The notes: generated by a model from the letters alone, not told the origin. Shown: positions 8,855 through 17,255, counted from the first letter of the stretch. The stretch: DNA of 64,000 nucleotides from Fluviicola taffensis DSM 16823 (GCF_000194605.1 NC_015321.1:1116001-1180000), one strand, 5' to 3'. Program-made: numbers and translations.

Positions 8855-9066
8855 TTGGTAGCTAAAAACTTGACGTATTTTGAAAACTCCTTGCAAGGCG
8901 CTGAAAATTTTGTGTGGGTACATTACGCTCCTTTAGTGTCAACATGGATGAGGTTTCGGCTTACATCAAATCAGATGGAGCCAATCTAGAATTGCGTTCT
9001 GGGAAAGTCATTCCCGTTTCAAGAGAACGCAAACAAGCCGTTTTAAAGTATTTGAATTTGGAGTAA
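8855..9066 (+). pseudogene. Remnant of a LytTR-domain regulator gene
   Basis: One frame gives LVAKNLTYFENSLQGAENFVWVH. After a frameshift near 8938 another frame gives VNMDEVSAYIKSDGANLEL, then GKVIPVSRERKQAVLKYL and a stop at 9064. This is the C-terminal half of a LytTR domain (compare FVRVHRSYLVNMDEV and IPVSRERK in the family). No intact start or receiver domain is visible in 8667-8854, which holds no other gene. The remnant lies immediately upstream of regulon site 4. Confidence 0.75.
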
Positions 9067-9073
9067 ACGGTTG

Positions 9074-9140
9074 TTTACAAAGTCAGCTTTGAAGTCCACA
9101 AAGTCATAATTCCCTTGTAATATTGGGTCACTTATTTTTG
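9074..9140 (+). promoter_or_regulatory. Two-half-site operator and -7 box (regulon site 4)
   Basis: Half-sites TTTACAAAG (9074-9082) and TCCACAAAG (9095-9103) are 21 bp apart. A perfect -7 box TATTTTTG (9133-9140) starts 35 bp after the second ACAA core and ends 16 bp before the ATG at 9156. Confidence 0.75.
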
Positions 9141-9155
9141 ATTAAAATAAAATCT

Positions 9156-10373
9156 ATGAAAAAGATAAGTTTAGCACTCATTGGCTTGTTCCAAACATTC
9201 TTGCTATTGGCAACCGAACCCTACAATTACAACCAGAATTACAATTTCAACAAATACATCAAAGAAGGAAAGTGGATTAGCTATGCAGATGATTATGATA
9301 AATATGAAGTGAATCTGACAAAAGAAAATACGGGAAAAACCGATTTTGAAGGAAACGAAATTTTCAAATGGCACTTTAAGTGTGATAAATATGAAGCTTA
9401 TTTAGTACCAGATAATGAATTCTATCCCTTATTTTACCGCTTATTAGTGAAAAATGATGAAAAGAAAGGATATGACTCTCAAGACACTGATCGGTCTGGA
9501 ATGCGGGACATTGGTTTTATAGTTTTGAATGAAAATCACATTGCTTGTGTGAGAATAGTTGATGATGCAAGATCTTTAGAGAATGATCCCTCGATTCACC
9601 AACGAATTGGAGTAACTGTTTCAAATTATGATAATTTGTATCATCGAATGGAACCTAAAACTACAGCTTCACTTTATTCATTCTATCGAGGTAAAGCTAC
9701 AGGCTCACCTTATAGAGATTGGGCAGCTTTTATGCTAGCTGAAGACATGAAAGAATTTTATAGTACTGATGCCCATCAAGGAAAGCCAATGACCCAATGG
9801 AAAGGAATTCCAAAATATTATGACTATTTATTGAAGTACCAAGAGCAACAATTGGAGTTAGCAAAAACAAAAAAAATAAGTGGTTTGCTGAATGAATTTG
9901 CAGATGGGGAGTACAAATTGTATACAGATGGAGCTTCTTTCGGAAAGATTGATTACGGAAAAATCAACATTAAATTCGAAAAAACTAATGGGAAAGTAAC
10001 CGGTTTCACAGTCCAGAATTGCTTCACCGACGGCTTGTTTTATGACAAGGAAAAATTTTTTGTGAAGCATACAGTAGCTGCAAATGGAGAAGTGAAATAC
10101 GATGGGGGTAAATTTTACATCCTCCCTTTTGATGGGCGCTTGCTGATATACTATTACTTGGATGGAGTGTCGGGTATCTCGGCAGTTATTTCTCCAAATC
10201 AACACGATCAATTTGCTGAATTTTTAAGCAAAGGTGATGCTTGGAGTGTAAAAGAAACCGATCATGCATACTTCTGTGCCACCGAAATGGAAATGGAGTA
10301 CAATAAAAAACTCGATAAATGGATGTTTGCCAATTATATTCAACAATACCAAAAAGTAATTTTAGGGAAATAA
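9156..10373 (+). CDS. Secreted protein of unknown function
   Basis: A 405-residue protein starting at the ATG that begins a signal peptide (MKKISLALIGLFQTFLLLATEP). The leader AAAATCTATGAAA is the same as that of the LamG gene at 638. Residues about 20-240 are a polar domain with repeated YN pairs near the start (YNYNQNYNFNKY). Residues 245-405 form a second region (EYKLYTDGASFGKIDYG..., YYYLDGVSGISAVIS). No family is recognised. It carries regulon site 4 and is followed by a strong terminator. Confidence 0.75.
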   Translation: MKKISLALIGLFQTFLLLATEPYNYNQNYNFNKYIKEGKWISYADDYDKYEVNLTKENTGKTDFEGNEIFKWHFKCDKYEAYLVPDNEFYPLFYRLLVKNDEKKGYDSQDTDRSGMRDIGFIVLNENHIACVRIVDDARSLENDPSIHQRIGVTVSNYDNLYHRMEPKTTASLYSFYRGKATGSPYRDWAAFMLAEDMKEFYSTDAHQGKPMTQWKGIPKYYDYLLKYQEQQLELAKTKKISGLLNEFADGEYKLYTDGASFGKIDYGKINIKFEKTNGKVTGFTVQNCFTDGLFYDKEKFFVKHTVAANGEVKYDGGKFYILPFDGRLLIYYYLDGVSGISAVISPNQHDQFAEFLSKGDAWSVKETDHAYFCATEMEMEYNKKLDKWMFANYIQQYQKVILGK

Positions 10374-10390
10374 CTAGTTAAAGAAAAGAA

Positions 10391-10418
10391 AAGGGCGCGA
10401 CAAATCGCGCCCTTTTTT
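10391..10418 (+). terminator. Terminator after the 9156 gene
   Basis: The GC-rich stem AAGGGCGCGA / TCGCGCCCTT has a four-base loop and is followed by T residues. Confidence 0.95.
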
Positions 10419-10435
10419 ATGCCCTCTTTTTCCCA

Positions 10436-10502
10436 TTTACAAAGTCAGATATGTTGTTTACAAAGGCAATTGATATTCACCAATCTGCTTGGCTTAGCTT
10501 TG
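10436..10502 (+). promoter_or_regulatory. Two-half-site operator and -7 box (regulon site 5)
   Basis: Half-sites TTTACAAAG (10436-10444) and TTTACAAAG (10457-10465) are identical and 21 bp apart. A perfect -7 box TAGCTTTG (10495-10502) starts 35 bp after the second ACAA core and ends 16 bp before the ATG at 10518. Confidence 0.8.
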
Positions 10503-10517
10503 AAAGAAAATTTACCT

Positions 10518-12110
10518 ATGATGAATAAACAATTACTTTTTACAGCACTTTTAAGCTGTTTGTTTCTGTCAACAAAAAGTTTGGCATCAACCTATGTTAT
10601 CACACACAGTATAAATCAAGGAACGATTGCATATGCTGCAGGAGATGTGATCGAATTTTACACAAGTATTCCTGGTGAATACAATGTAAACACAAGTGCT
10701 GGTTCGGTAATCGGATTCACTAGTTTTTCAAATAATAATGAATTAGCTGCTACGTATGTATTAACCGGTACAGAAACCATGGCCAGCATTACATTGCGCA
10801 CCCCCACTTTTTTACCCCCTCCATCTCAACCGTATACCTTTTCTCCTACGATAGTGAATTTGGCAGGCTGTAATATTACTATTCCTGATGTTAATTTTAA
10901 AAATTATTTGGTCAACAATGCACAAATTAATCTGAATAGTGATGCGGAAATTCAATGCAACGAAGCAAGTTCGTTTACCGGTGCAATTGATTGTTCTAGC
11001 ATGAACATCACTGATTTAACAGGGGTAGAAGCATTTACTAATTTAACTTGGTTGAACTGTTATTCCAATCAATTGACACAATTAGATCTAAGCAATAATC
11101 TAGCACTTTACTACTTAATTTGTTCCTCTAATCAGCTGACTTCACTGAACCTTGGATCCAATACGCTTTATACTACAATTGCTTGTGGCAGCAATCAGTT
11201 AACATCTTTGGATATCAGTAATTGTGATGGTTTAAATGCGTTGGTTTGTGAGGGAAATCAGATTTCTGCACTTGATTTATCTGGCAAAACTGCATTGACT
11301 AATTTACAATGCGGAACAAACAATTTGACCAGCTTAGATGTATCTGCTTGTTTAGGCTTGGTGACACTTACCTGTTACGAAAACAACCTTACTGCACTTG
11401 ATGTTAGTCAAAACACCTCATTGAATGATCTGCGTTGTGCGGCCAATCCAATCACTAGTTTAGATGTGTCTATGTTGACCAATCTCAGCTATTTGTACTG
11501 TGGCGATAATGGACTAACTAATCTGGATGTTTCCAACAATACAGATTTACTGCGCATGGACGTTTCTTCCAATCCAATGACAACGATTGATTTGAGTGCA
11601 AATACAAATTTGATTTCATTTGGCGCTGTTTATTCTTCCATTTTGGATTTAGATTTAACTCAAAACACCGCTTTGCAAGAAGTTTCGATTCATCATGGAG
11701 TATATGAAAGTGTGAATATTCAAAACGGCAATAACCAAGCTATAACTTATGTCGCTTTTATGAATAACCCGAATCTTTCTTGTATTCAAGTGGATGATGT
11801 CGCATACAGTGTTTTGAACTGGTCAAGTCAATCGGATGTATCGACCAGTTTCAGTCTCAATTGTGCGAGTACGAATGAAATTAATGAAATTTCTACTGAA
11901 ACAATAAAAGTGTACCCAAATCCAACTAAAGGAACAAGCACCATTATGGTTGCAAAACCAACACAGATTCATGTCACAACTGTAGATGGCACAGAACTAA
12001 TAACCACTATAGTTGAGAACGAGAAAGCATTAGATCTTTCAGCTTTTTCAGCAGGAATTTATTTCATTCACACAACAGAAGGGCAAACGATGAAACTGAT
12101 AAAAGAATAG
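10518..12110 (+). CDS. Secreted leucine-rich-repeat protein with T9SS sorting domain
   Basis: About 530 residues. The start is at the MM pair beginning a signal peptide (MMNKQLLFTALLSCLFL). Residues about 25-110 are a short N-terminal domain, then NITIPDVNFKNYLVNN, the usual entry to this repeat class. About twelve 21-residue repeats of the form LxxLxCxxNxLTxLDLSxN follow (for example NCYSNQLTQLDLSNN). The protein ends in a T9SS sorting domain (VYPNPTKG...LIKE). Such repeats make a curved beta-solenoid used for binding at the cell surface. It carries regulon site 5 and has its own terminator. Confidence 0.9.
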   Translation: MMNKQLLFTALLSCLFLSTKSLASTYVITHSINQGTIAYAAGDVIEFYTSIPGEYNVNTSAGSVIGFTSFSNNNELAATYVLTGTETMASITLRTPTFLPPPSQPYTFSPTIVNLAGCNITIPDVNFKNYLVNNAQINLNSDAEIQCNEASSFTGAIDCSSMNITDLTGVEAFTNLTWLNCYSNQLTQLDLSNNLALYYLICSSNQLTSLNLGSNTLYTTIACGSNQLTSLDISNCDGLNALVCEGNQISALDLSGKTALTNLQCGTNNLTSLDVSACLGLVTLTCYENNLTALDVSQNTSLNDLRCAANPITSLDVSMLTNLSYLYCGDNGLTNLDVSNNTDLLRMDVSSNPMTTIDLSANTNLISFGAVYSSILDLDLTQNTALQEVSIHHGVYESVNIQNGNNQAITYVAFMNNPNLSCIQVDDVAYSVLNWSSQSDVSTSFSLNCASTNEINEISTETIKVYPNPTKGTSTIMVAKPTQIHVTTVDGTELITTIVENEKALDLSAFSAGIYFIHTTEGQTMKLIKE

Positions 12111-12158
12111 TGATTTTTCATAGGTGATGGAATTGCAGTTGTGTGATTCTATTTTTTG

Positions 12159-12187
12159 AAGAGGACTCCAAGAAGTCCTCTTTTTTG
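12159..12187 (+). terminator. Terminator after the LRR gene
   Basis: The stem AAGAGGACT / AGTCCTCTT is followed by six T residues and lies immediately before regulon site 6. Confidence 0.9.
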
Positions 12188-12190
12188 TTG

Positions 12191-12256
12191 TTTACAAAGT
12201 CAGATTTGTTGTTTGTAAAGACATTTCCATTGTTCATGAAAGATGCCTTTAATTTG
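12191..12256 (+). promoter_or_regulatory. Two-half-site operator and -7 box (regulon site 6)
   Basis: Half-sites TTTACAAAG (12191-12199) and TTTGTAAAG (12212-12220) are 21 bp apart. The -7 box TTAATTTG (12249-12256) starts 34 bp after the second core and ends 22 bp before the ATG at 12278. The flanks (TTGTTTACAAAGTCAGAT...) are nearly identical to site 5. Confidence 0.75.
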
Positions 12257-12277
12257 AATGAAAATTAAAAAACACTT

Positions 12278-13576
12278 ATGAAAAAACACGTATTCAAGAT
12301 AATGGGCATGCTTGTTTGCCTTTTTGTTGCAAATGAAGTGGTTGCACAAACCAACTGTCTCGTTGACAGTACTTATAGATACAATGCTTCCAATCAGGTA
12401 ATTACTAAAAATCTCTACACTTATGATAACAATGGTTGGCAAACAGAACAGTTAATCAAAGATTCTGTAAATGGTGTATGGAAAAACACCATGCGCTATA
12501 ATTACAGTTACACGACAGCTGGGTTGATATCTGAAAATGTCGTGCAATCGTGGGTGAACAATGCCTGGAGAAATGCTTCAAAACAAGCATTCACTTACAA
12601 CGCAAATGAAGATGTACTCACCGAACGAAATTATTATTGGGACACACTCACTTCGACTTGGATTGGAAACGGTTTTCAGCAAAATTACACTTACAATGCA
12701 AACAATAAACGCATTCTACAGTTGCAAGCTTATTTGTCGAATGGAGTACCAACTGATAGCTCTCGCACAACTTCTACATACGATGCGAACAACAATGAAA
12801 TCATCAATTTAAGAGAAGGTTGGACCGCTTCAAATCCTGTTTGGCGAAATATTCAGAAGTTCATCAATAAGTATACAAGCAATAACGAAATAGATTCTAC
12901 TTTTAATTTGATTTGGAACAGCACCAACTTAGTTTTTGATACGAGTTATTTGTCCACGTATACTTACGATGCTCAAGGAAATCAACTTTTGTGTCTCGTG
13001 CAACAGCGCAATGGAGCGGTTTGGATGAACAATGGTAAATATACTTATACCTACAATGCAAACGATAACTTAACTGCATCCAGTTATTTTTATTGGGATA
13101 ATTTTTCCAATTCATGGCTTGAGACCAGTCAGAGCCAAAACACTTACAATGGATCACAGGTTACCTATTCATTATCATTGAGTTTTAATTCTTTGGCTGG
13201 AACCTTAATCAATTCGTATCAAACTAATTATTACTACGATGCGAACGATAACTTGGATTATTTCTTATCAGAAAGTTGGAATGCGAATACCTCGTCGTGG
13301 CAATTTGATTACAAATTGCGCTATTTCTACGATTGTACACCTTTAGCAATTGATGAGCTTTCAGCAATGGAGATGCGTTGTTATCCAAATCCAGTAAACG
13401 ATATGCTAACGGTTGAATTAGTAACTGCTAGTCCAATTGAAATTGTTTCCATTACCGGGGCGAAAATGGGTAACTATGCAGCTCAACAGACACATCAAGT
13501 GGATGTTTCTAGTTTTCCAGCTGGAATTTACTTTGTGAAAACACCAAATTCAGTTCAGAAAATCATCAAAAAATAA
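12278..13576 (+). CDS. Secreted tandem-repeat protein with T9SS sorting domain
   Basis: A 432-residue protein with a signal peptide (MKKHVFKIMGMLVCLFVANEVVAQ). Residues about 30-355 are made of some nine imperfect repeats of about 35-40 residues with YTYNAN(D/N)- and W(N/D)x-(S/T)-type cores, recalling YD/Rhs-like beta repeats. The C-terminus is a T9SS sorting domain (CYPNPVND...KIIKK). It is probably displayed or released at the surface; binding partner unknown. It carries regulon site 6. The next ORF begins directly after the stop, but a terminator hairpin (13598-13620) separates them. Confidence 0.85.
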   Translation: MKKHVFKIMGMLVCLFVANEVVAQTNCLVDSTYRYNASNQVITKNLYTYDNNGWQTEQLIKDSVNGVWKNTMRYNYSYTTAGLISENVVQSWVNNAWRNASKQAFTYNANEDVLTERNYYWDTLTSTWIGNGFQQNYTYNANNKRILQLQAYLSNGVPTDSSRTTSTYDANNNEIINLREGWTASNPVWRNIQKFINKYTSNNEIDSTFNLIWNSTNLVFDTSYLSTYTYDAQGNQLLCLVQQRNGAVWMNNGKYTYTYNANDNLTASSYFYWDNFSNSWLETSQSQNTYNGSQVTYSLSLSFNSLAGTLINSYQTNYYYDANDNLDYFLSESWNANTSSWQFDYKLRYFYDCTPLAIDELSAMEMRCYPNPVNDMLTVELVTASPIEIVSITGAKMGNYAAQQTHQVDVSSFPAGIYFVKTPNSVQKIIKK

Positions 13577-13867
13577 GTGACCTTATACACTTACAGAACC
13601 ACCTCAAGGGGTGGTTTTTGTGTTTCTAGTTCTACCAAAAACGCTTATATTAGCTTCATAAAACCAGAACGAAAAGACATCAAGCCAGGCATGTTGGTGG
13701 CGTTTATTCAAAAGCACCATAAACACTCAGGCGAAATCACCGAAGGCATTGTCAAAAGTATTCTCACCAGTGCGCCAGTACACCCGCACGGCATCAAAAT
13801 CATGACTGACGAGAATAAAGTGGGCAGAGTGGTGGAGATATTGGAGGATTTGGAGGATTTGGATTGA
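13577..13867 (+). CDS. YwbE-family protein, start uncertain
   Basis: The conserved part runs from about 13662: RKDIKPGMLV, then TEGIVKSILTSAPVHPHGIKI and NKVGRVVEI, matching the short YwbE/DUF2196 family, whose function is unknown. Family members are about 65-70 residues and begin just before the DI(R/K)PG motif. Here no ATG is found at that place; the nearest in-frame ATG (13690) is after it and the frame runs back to a GTG at 13577 through a terminator hairpin. Either a non-standard start is used or the 5' end was lost when the upstream gene arrived. The tail LEDLEDLD comes from a short GGAGGATTT repeat. Confidence 0.6.
   Translation: MTLYTYRTTSRGGFCVSSSTKNAYISFIKPERKDIKPGMLVAFIQKHHKHSGEITEGIVKSILTSAPVHPHGIKIMTDENKVGRVVEILEDLEDLD
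13598..13620 (+). terminator. Terminator after the tandem-repeat gene
   Basis: The stem AACCACC / GGTGGTT is followed by TTTTT. It lies inside the N-terminal extension of the following open frame, which argues against that extension being translated. Confidence 0.75.
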
Positions 13868-13953
13868 GAATTACAGTTTAACACCCCCTTTTTTCGTTTC
13901 AGATCAAAATCTAAAGCAGGAAAAAGGAAACTTAAAAAAGTACCCCTAAAAAA

Positions 13954-14101
13954 ATGAAACTTATTTTATTGCTATTCCCTCTGTTTTTAATTGGACTCTA
14001 TGCCGAAAGTCAAGCATCCAAAGAAGAGCGTCTGCATTATTACTTGGGAAAATAAGACAATAAAGACCTCTACATCAAATCGATGCTCAGTCAAAGAAGT
14101 C
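13954..14101 (+). pseudogene. 5' fragment of a paralogue of the 14386 gene
   Basis: From the ATG at 13954 the frame gives MKLILLLFPLFLIGLYAESQ, ASKEERLHYYLGK, a stop, then DNKDLYIKSMLSQRS. This parallels residues 1-50 of the intact gene at 14386 (SKEERPYYYLGKHDNKDLYIKSM). Similarity ends abruptly at about 14101, where the acnB start fragment begins. It is a truncated duplicate with a premature stop. Confidence 0.85.
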
Positions 14102-14102
14102 C

Positions 14103-14153
14103 CTGAAGTTTGCGTTCTTCAATTTCTTGGATGTATTCTTGATAGGTATTCAT
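14103..14153 (-). pseudogene. Fragment of the start of an acnB-like gene, copy 2
   Basis: Read on the minus strand from the ATG at 14153, the frame gives MNTYQEYIQEIEERKLQ, the N-terminus of Bacteroidota-type aconitase B, and is cut off after about 17 codons at the junction with the preceding fragment. Unlike copy 1 it has no internal stop. It lies divergently to the secreted-protein gene at 14386. Confidence 0.6.
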
Positions 14154-14310
14154 AAACGGAAATCTAGCTTTTTAACAAATTGTTTGATGCGCGAATTTAG
14201 CCAAAAGCAATGGAATTTGAAACACAAAGTTTGCTAAGAAAGTATAGTTGCAGATTATTCAGATTGGTTCTAAATTGTGAAGAGATTCAATGATTCGAAG
14301 AAATTGGATT
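14154..14310. repeat. Diverged repeat, copy 2 (DNA upstream of the acnB fragment)
   Basis: This is the second copy of the segment at 7855-8010, also located between an acnB start fragment and a plus-strand secreted-protein gene. It probably represents the original intergenic region between acnB and that gene. Confidence 0.75.
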
Positions 14311-14385
14311 GAAACTGTATTTAATCACAAAACAAGGTCTTCCAATTTTACCTAAATTTGGAGATTCACCGATAATTAATCATCA

Positions 14386-15759
14386 ATGAAAGCTGTAGTA
14401 TTTATTTGTTTTTTGTTTTCATTTGGATTCCTAGCCGAAAGTCAAACATCCAAAGAAGAGCGTCCTTATTATTACTTGGGAAAACACGACAATAAAGACC
14501 TTTACATCAAATCGATGTTCAGTCAAAGAAGTAACCAAGTTACACTCTATGAACTGACCGATACAGAAATCATTGAATCTGAAAAAATAGTCATCCAAAA
14601 CGCCATTATCCATCAACTCTACTGCTACAACGAGGCGTTTTATGCAATCACCTCCTCTGTAGAATGCGACAAATTCTACATGACCACATTCGATAAATTC
14701 CTAAAAGAAAAAGAATCCATCGAAATTCTAACCCTGACAAATAGCCAAATCAGAGGATTGAAAAGCGGTGATTATTCCTTGAAATTCTATCATAAAAAGG
14801 ACCGAGCTGCAATCCTTCTGATTGAACACGACATTGTTGCCTGCTCGATTAATTTCTCTTCTCAAAAATCATCCACGTTTACTATTCAGGGTGGAATCAA
14901 CTTCAATTATGTTTCCGATGTCTACCTCGAAGATGGTTTGGATTTATTCCTATCAAGACGCGATGAGCTTTTTCATTTTAAGAATGGAGTATTGAGTGAA
15001 CCCCGATTAGACCAAGTACTTCTTCACGGAAAAATCGATGAATGGGTATTCTTGGAAAATGAATCAGAACCCTACTTATTCTCCATGCTGAACAAAGGAG
15101 GACTAAATGGATTCGCTTATTGCACTTTAGAAAACGCAAATTCAGGATCTTTTCAGTTAAAAGAATGTGTTTTGAATAGGCAAAAAACCAATTCAAAAAA
15201 AGATATTTCCGCCAACTACAATTCATTCGTAAAAGCCGAAATCGTTGACAACAAAATCATTTGCACCATGCAAAGAATCGAACAGGCAATTAATGAAAGT
15301 ATTCTTATATCATGTATTGATATCGATAAACGCGAAAATCTTTGGAATTTTGCAGTTCTTAGTATTCATGATGCTCCTTATATCTGGAAGGAAAACGAAA
15401 ACAGTTCAAACCGAGCATCATTTTCTTTTATAAAAAACGATAAACTGATTTTCTTCTTCAATGCCGCTGTCAAAAAACTGGATCCGGAAAATTTCTTCGA
15501 AACAGACAAGCGTGTCATTACTTATGATATTTCCATTCAAACTACCATCATCAAATCTGAGATCGATATCAATACCGGAGAAAACACCACCAAACCTATC
15601 CACGCAGATTATACATCAGAAAGTTTTAAGATTTTTAATGCTTCCTATCACATAAACAAGAAGGGAGAACTATACTTCATCACCTACAAAGAGTTCACCA
15701 ACAAACCGTATTATGAAATGTTGAAACCCGAGAAGAAAGTGGAGGTAATTCAATTATAG
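14386..15759 (+). CDS. Secreted protein of unknown function, possibly a beta-propeller
   Basis: A 457-residue protein with a signal peptide (MKAVVFICFLFSFGFLAESQ). The body shows repeated beta-strand-rich segments separated by loops (YCYNEAFYAITSS, YLEDGLDLFLSRRDELFHF, YHINKKGELYFITY), suggesting a propeller; no family is recognised. A truncated duplicate of its first 50 codons lies 430 bp upstream. No regulon operator is seen. The next gene is the rpsF operon, separated by about 170 bp. Confidence 0.75.
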   Translation: MKAVVFICFLFSFGFLAESQTSKEERPYYYLGKHDNKDLYIKSMFSQRSNQVTLYELTDTEIIESEKIVIQNAIIHQLYCYNEAFYAITSSVECDKFYMTTFDKFLKEKESIEILTLTNSQIRGLKSGDYSLKFYHKKDRAAILLIEHDIVACSINFSSQKSSTFTIQGGINFNYVSDVYLEDGLDLFLSRRDELFHFKNGVLSEPRLDQVLLHGKIDEWVFLENESEPYLFSMLNKGGLNGFAYCTLENANSGSFQLKECVLNRQKTNSKKDISANYNSFVKAEIVDNKIICTMQRIEQAINESILISCIDIDKRENLWNFAVLSIHDAPYIWKENENSSNRASFSFIKNDKLIFFFNAAVKKLDPENFFETDKRVITYDISIQTTIIKSEIDINTGENTTKPIHADYTSESFKIFNASYHINKKGELYFITYKEFTNKPYYEMLKPEKKVEVIQL

Positions 15760-15868
15760 AGAATTCAGACTCTTACCCAGATCGAAAAACGAACCTAACA
15801 ATTTGAAGTTTAACCAGCTCTGAATTGAAAAACTATGTTCTGATTGAATGACTTTAAGATTTATTTCC

Positions 15869-15876
15869 TACCTTTG
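15869..15876 (+). promoter_or_regulatory. -7 box of the rpsF-rpsR-rplI operon
   Basis: A perfect TACCTTTG box lies 58 bp upstream of the rpsF start, with a possible TTG -33 element at 15844-15846. The roughly 50-nt leader could hold the usual ribosomal-protein autoregulation site; a short inverted repeat (CACTTAG-type, 15885-15905) is present. Confidence 0.6.
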
Positions 15877-15933
15877 CACCCCGCTTAGTGTTTCTAAGTG
15901 GTATTTTAGTATTAACAACAAATAAGTTTATTT

Positions 15934-16281
15934 ATGAATTCTTACGAAACTGTTTTCATTCTTACTCCCGTTTTGTCTGAAGATCAGGCAAAGGAAGCAG
16001 TGCAAAAGTACGAAAGCGAATTGGCTGCCATGGGTGGTAAATTAACGCATTCTGAGAGCTGGGGCCTAAAAAAATTGGCTTACCCAATCCAAAAGAAATC
16101 AACTGGTTTCTATTTCTTATTTCAATTTGATGGCGAAGGTTCTGTAATCGCTGACCTAGAATTGATTATGAAACGTGACGAGCGCATCATGCGTTTCTTG
16201 ACTGTGAAAATGGACAAGGATCATTTTGCATACGCTGAAAAACGTCGCAAAAAAATGAGCGGAGCTCCAGTTGAAGCTTAA
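15934..16281 (+). CDS. rpsF: 30S ribosomal protein S6
   Basis: A 115-residue protein beginning MNSYETVFILTPVLSEDQ, with the core WGLKKLAYPIQKKSTGFYF and RDERIMRFLTVKMDK typical of S6. It binds the central domain of 16S rRNA together with S18. First gene of the rpsF-rpsR-rplI operon (gaps 25 and 31 bp), the standard Bacteroidota arrangement. Confidence 0.97.
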   Translation: MNSYETVFILTPVLSEDQAKEAVQKYESELAAMGGKLTHSESWGLKKLAYPIQKKSTGFYFLFQFDGEGSVIADLELIMKRDERIMRFLTVKMDKDHFAYAEKRRKKMSGAPVEA

Positions 16282-16306
16282 TTATTTACCATAAAAATTT
16301 AAGAAC

Positions 16307-16570
16307 ATGTCACAAAACGATATTCGCTATTTGACTCCGATTAACATCGAGATTAAAAAAGATAAATATTGCCGTTTCAAAAAAAGCGGAATTAAATTCA
16401 TCGATTTCAAAGACGCTACTTTCTTGTTGCGTTTGGTAAATGAGCAAGGTAAAATTTTACCTCGTCGTATTACTGGAACTTCTGCAAAATACCAGAAGAG
16501 AGTTAATAAAGCTATTAAACGTGCTCGTCACTTGGCTATCTTGCCATACGTTGGCGATATGTTGAAATAG
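16307..16570 (+). CDS. rpsR: 30S ribosomal protein S18
   Basis: An 87-residue protein with the S18 core ([49 protein letters not shown]). It forms a heterodimer with S6 on the 30S platform. Middle gene of the operon. Confidence 0.97.
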   Translation: MSQNDIRYLTPINIEIKKDKYCRFKKSGIKFIDFKDATFLLRLVNEQGKILPRRITGTSAKYQKRVNKAIKRARHLAILPYVGDMLK

Positions 16571-16601
16571 TCATCCAAATTAATTTAAAAGACAAGAAAT
16601 C

Positions 16602-17048
16602 ATGGAAGTAATTCTTAAGAAAAACATCGATAAATTAGGTTACAAGGATGATGTTGTAACTGTTAAGCCAGGATATGGTCGTAACTTCTTGATTCCTCAA
16701 GGGTACGCTAATTTGGCTACACCTTCTGCGAAAAAAGCGCACGAAGATATGATGAAACAACGTTCTCATAAAGAATCAAAAATCGTTGCAGAGGCAGAAG
16801 CAATCGCTGCTAAATTGGTTGATGTTACTGTTAAAATCAGCACAAAAGTTGGTGAAAACGGTAAAATCTTCGGATCTGTAAACACTGTTCAATTGTCTGA
16901 GGCATTGAAAGCAGCAGGATTCGATATCGATCGTAAATCATTGAAAATTAAAGACGAACCAATCAAAGAAGTTGGAACGTTCGAAGCTGAGGCTAACCTT
17001 CATAAAGGGGTTAAACCAGTATTCAAATTTGAAGTTGTAGGAGAATAA
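16602..17048 (+). CDS. rplI: 50S ribosomal protein L9
   Basis: A 148-residue protein of the usual length. The N-terminal domain is MEVILKKNIDKLGYKDDVVTVKPGYGRNFLIPQGYA, followed by the long connecting helix and a C-terminal domain (KVGENGKIFGSVNTVQLSEALK). Last gene of the operon, followed by a terminator. Confidence 0.97.
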   Translation: MEVILKKNIDKLGYKDDVVTVKPGYGRNFLIPQGYANLATPSAKKAHEDMMKQRSHKESKIVAEAEAIAAKLVDVTVKISTKVGENGKIFGSVNTVQLSEALKAAGFDIDRKSLKIKDEPIKEVGTFEAEANLHKGVKPVFKFEVVGE

Positions 17049-17069
17049 TTTTTCCGATACTCATATTGA

Positions 17070-17119
17070 AATCCCGTCCCAAAGCAGATGTAATCATCGC
17101 TTCAGGACGGGATTTTTTT
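17070..17119 (+). terminator. Terminator of the rpsF operon
   Basis: The stem AATCCCGTCC / GGACGGGATT is followed by seven T residues. Confidence 0.9.
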
Positions 17120-17255
17120 GTTTTAATAAATCCGAACTCTTTGCGACCTCTGCTTCTTCGCGGTAAAAAAATGAAACTGTGATTTATCTAACCGCAAAGG
17201 ATAACAACCAACCCAATCTTTTCGCATCTTTGTTAGACACATCAAAGCAAAAATC

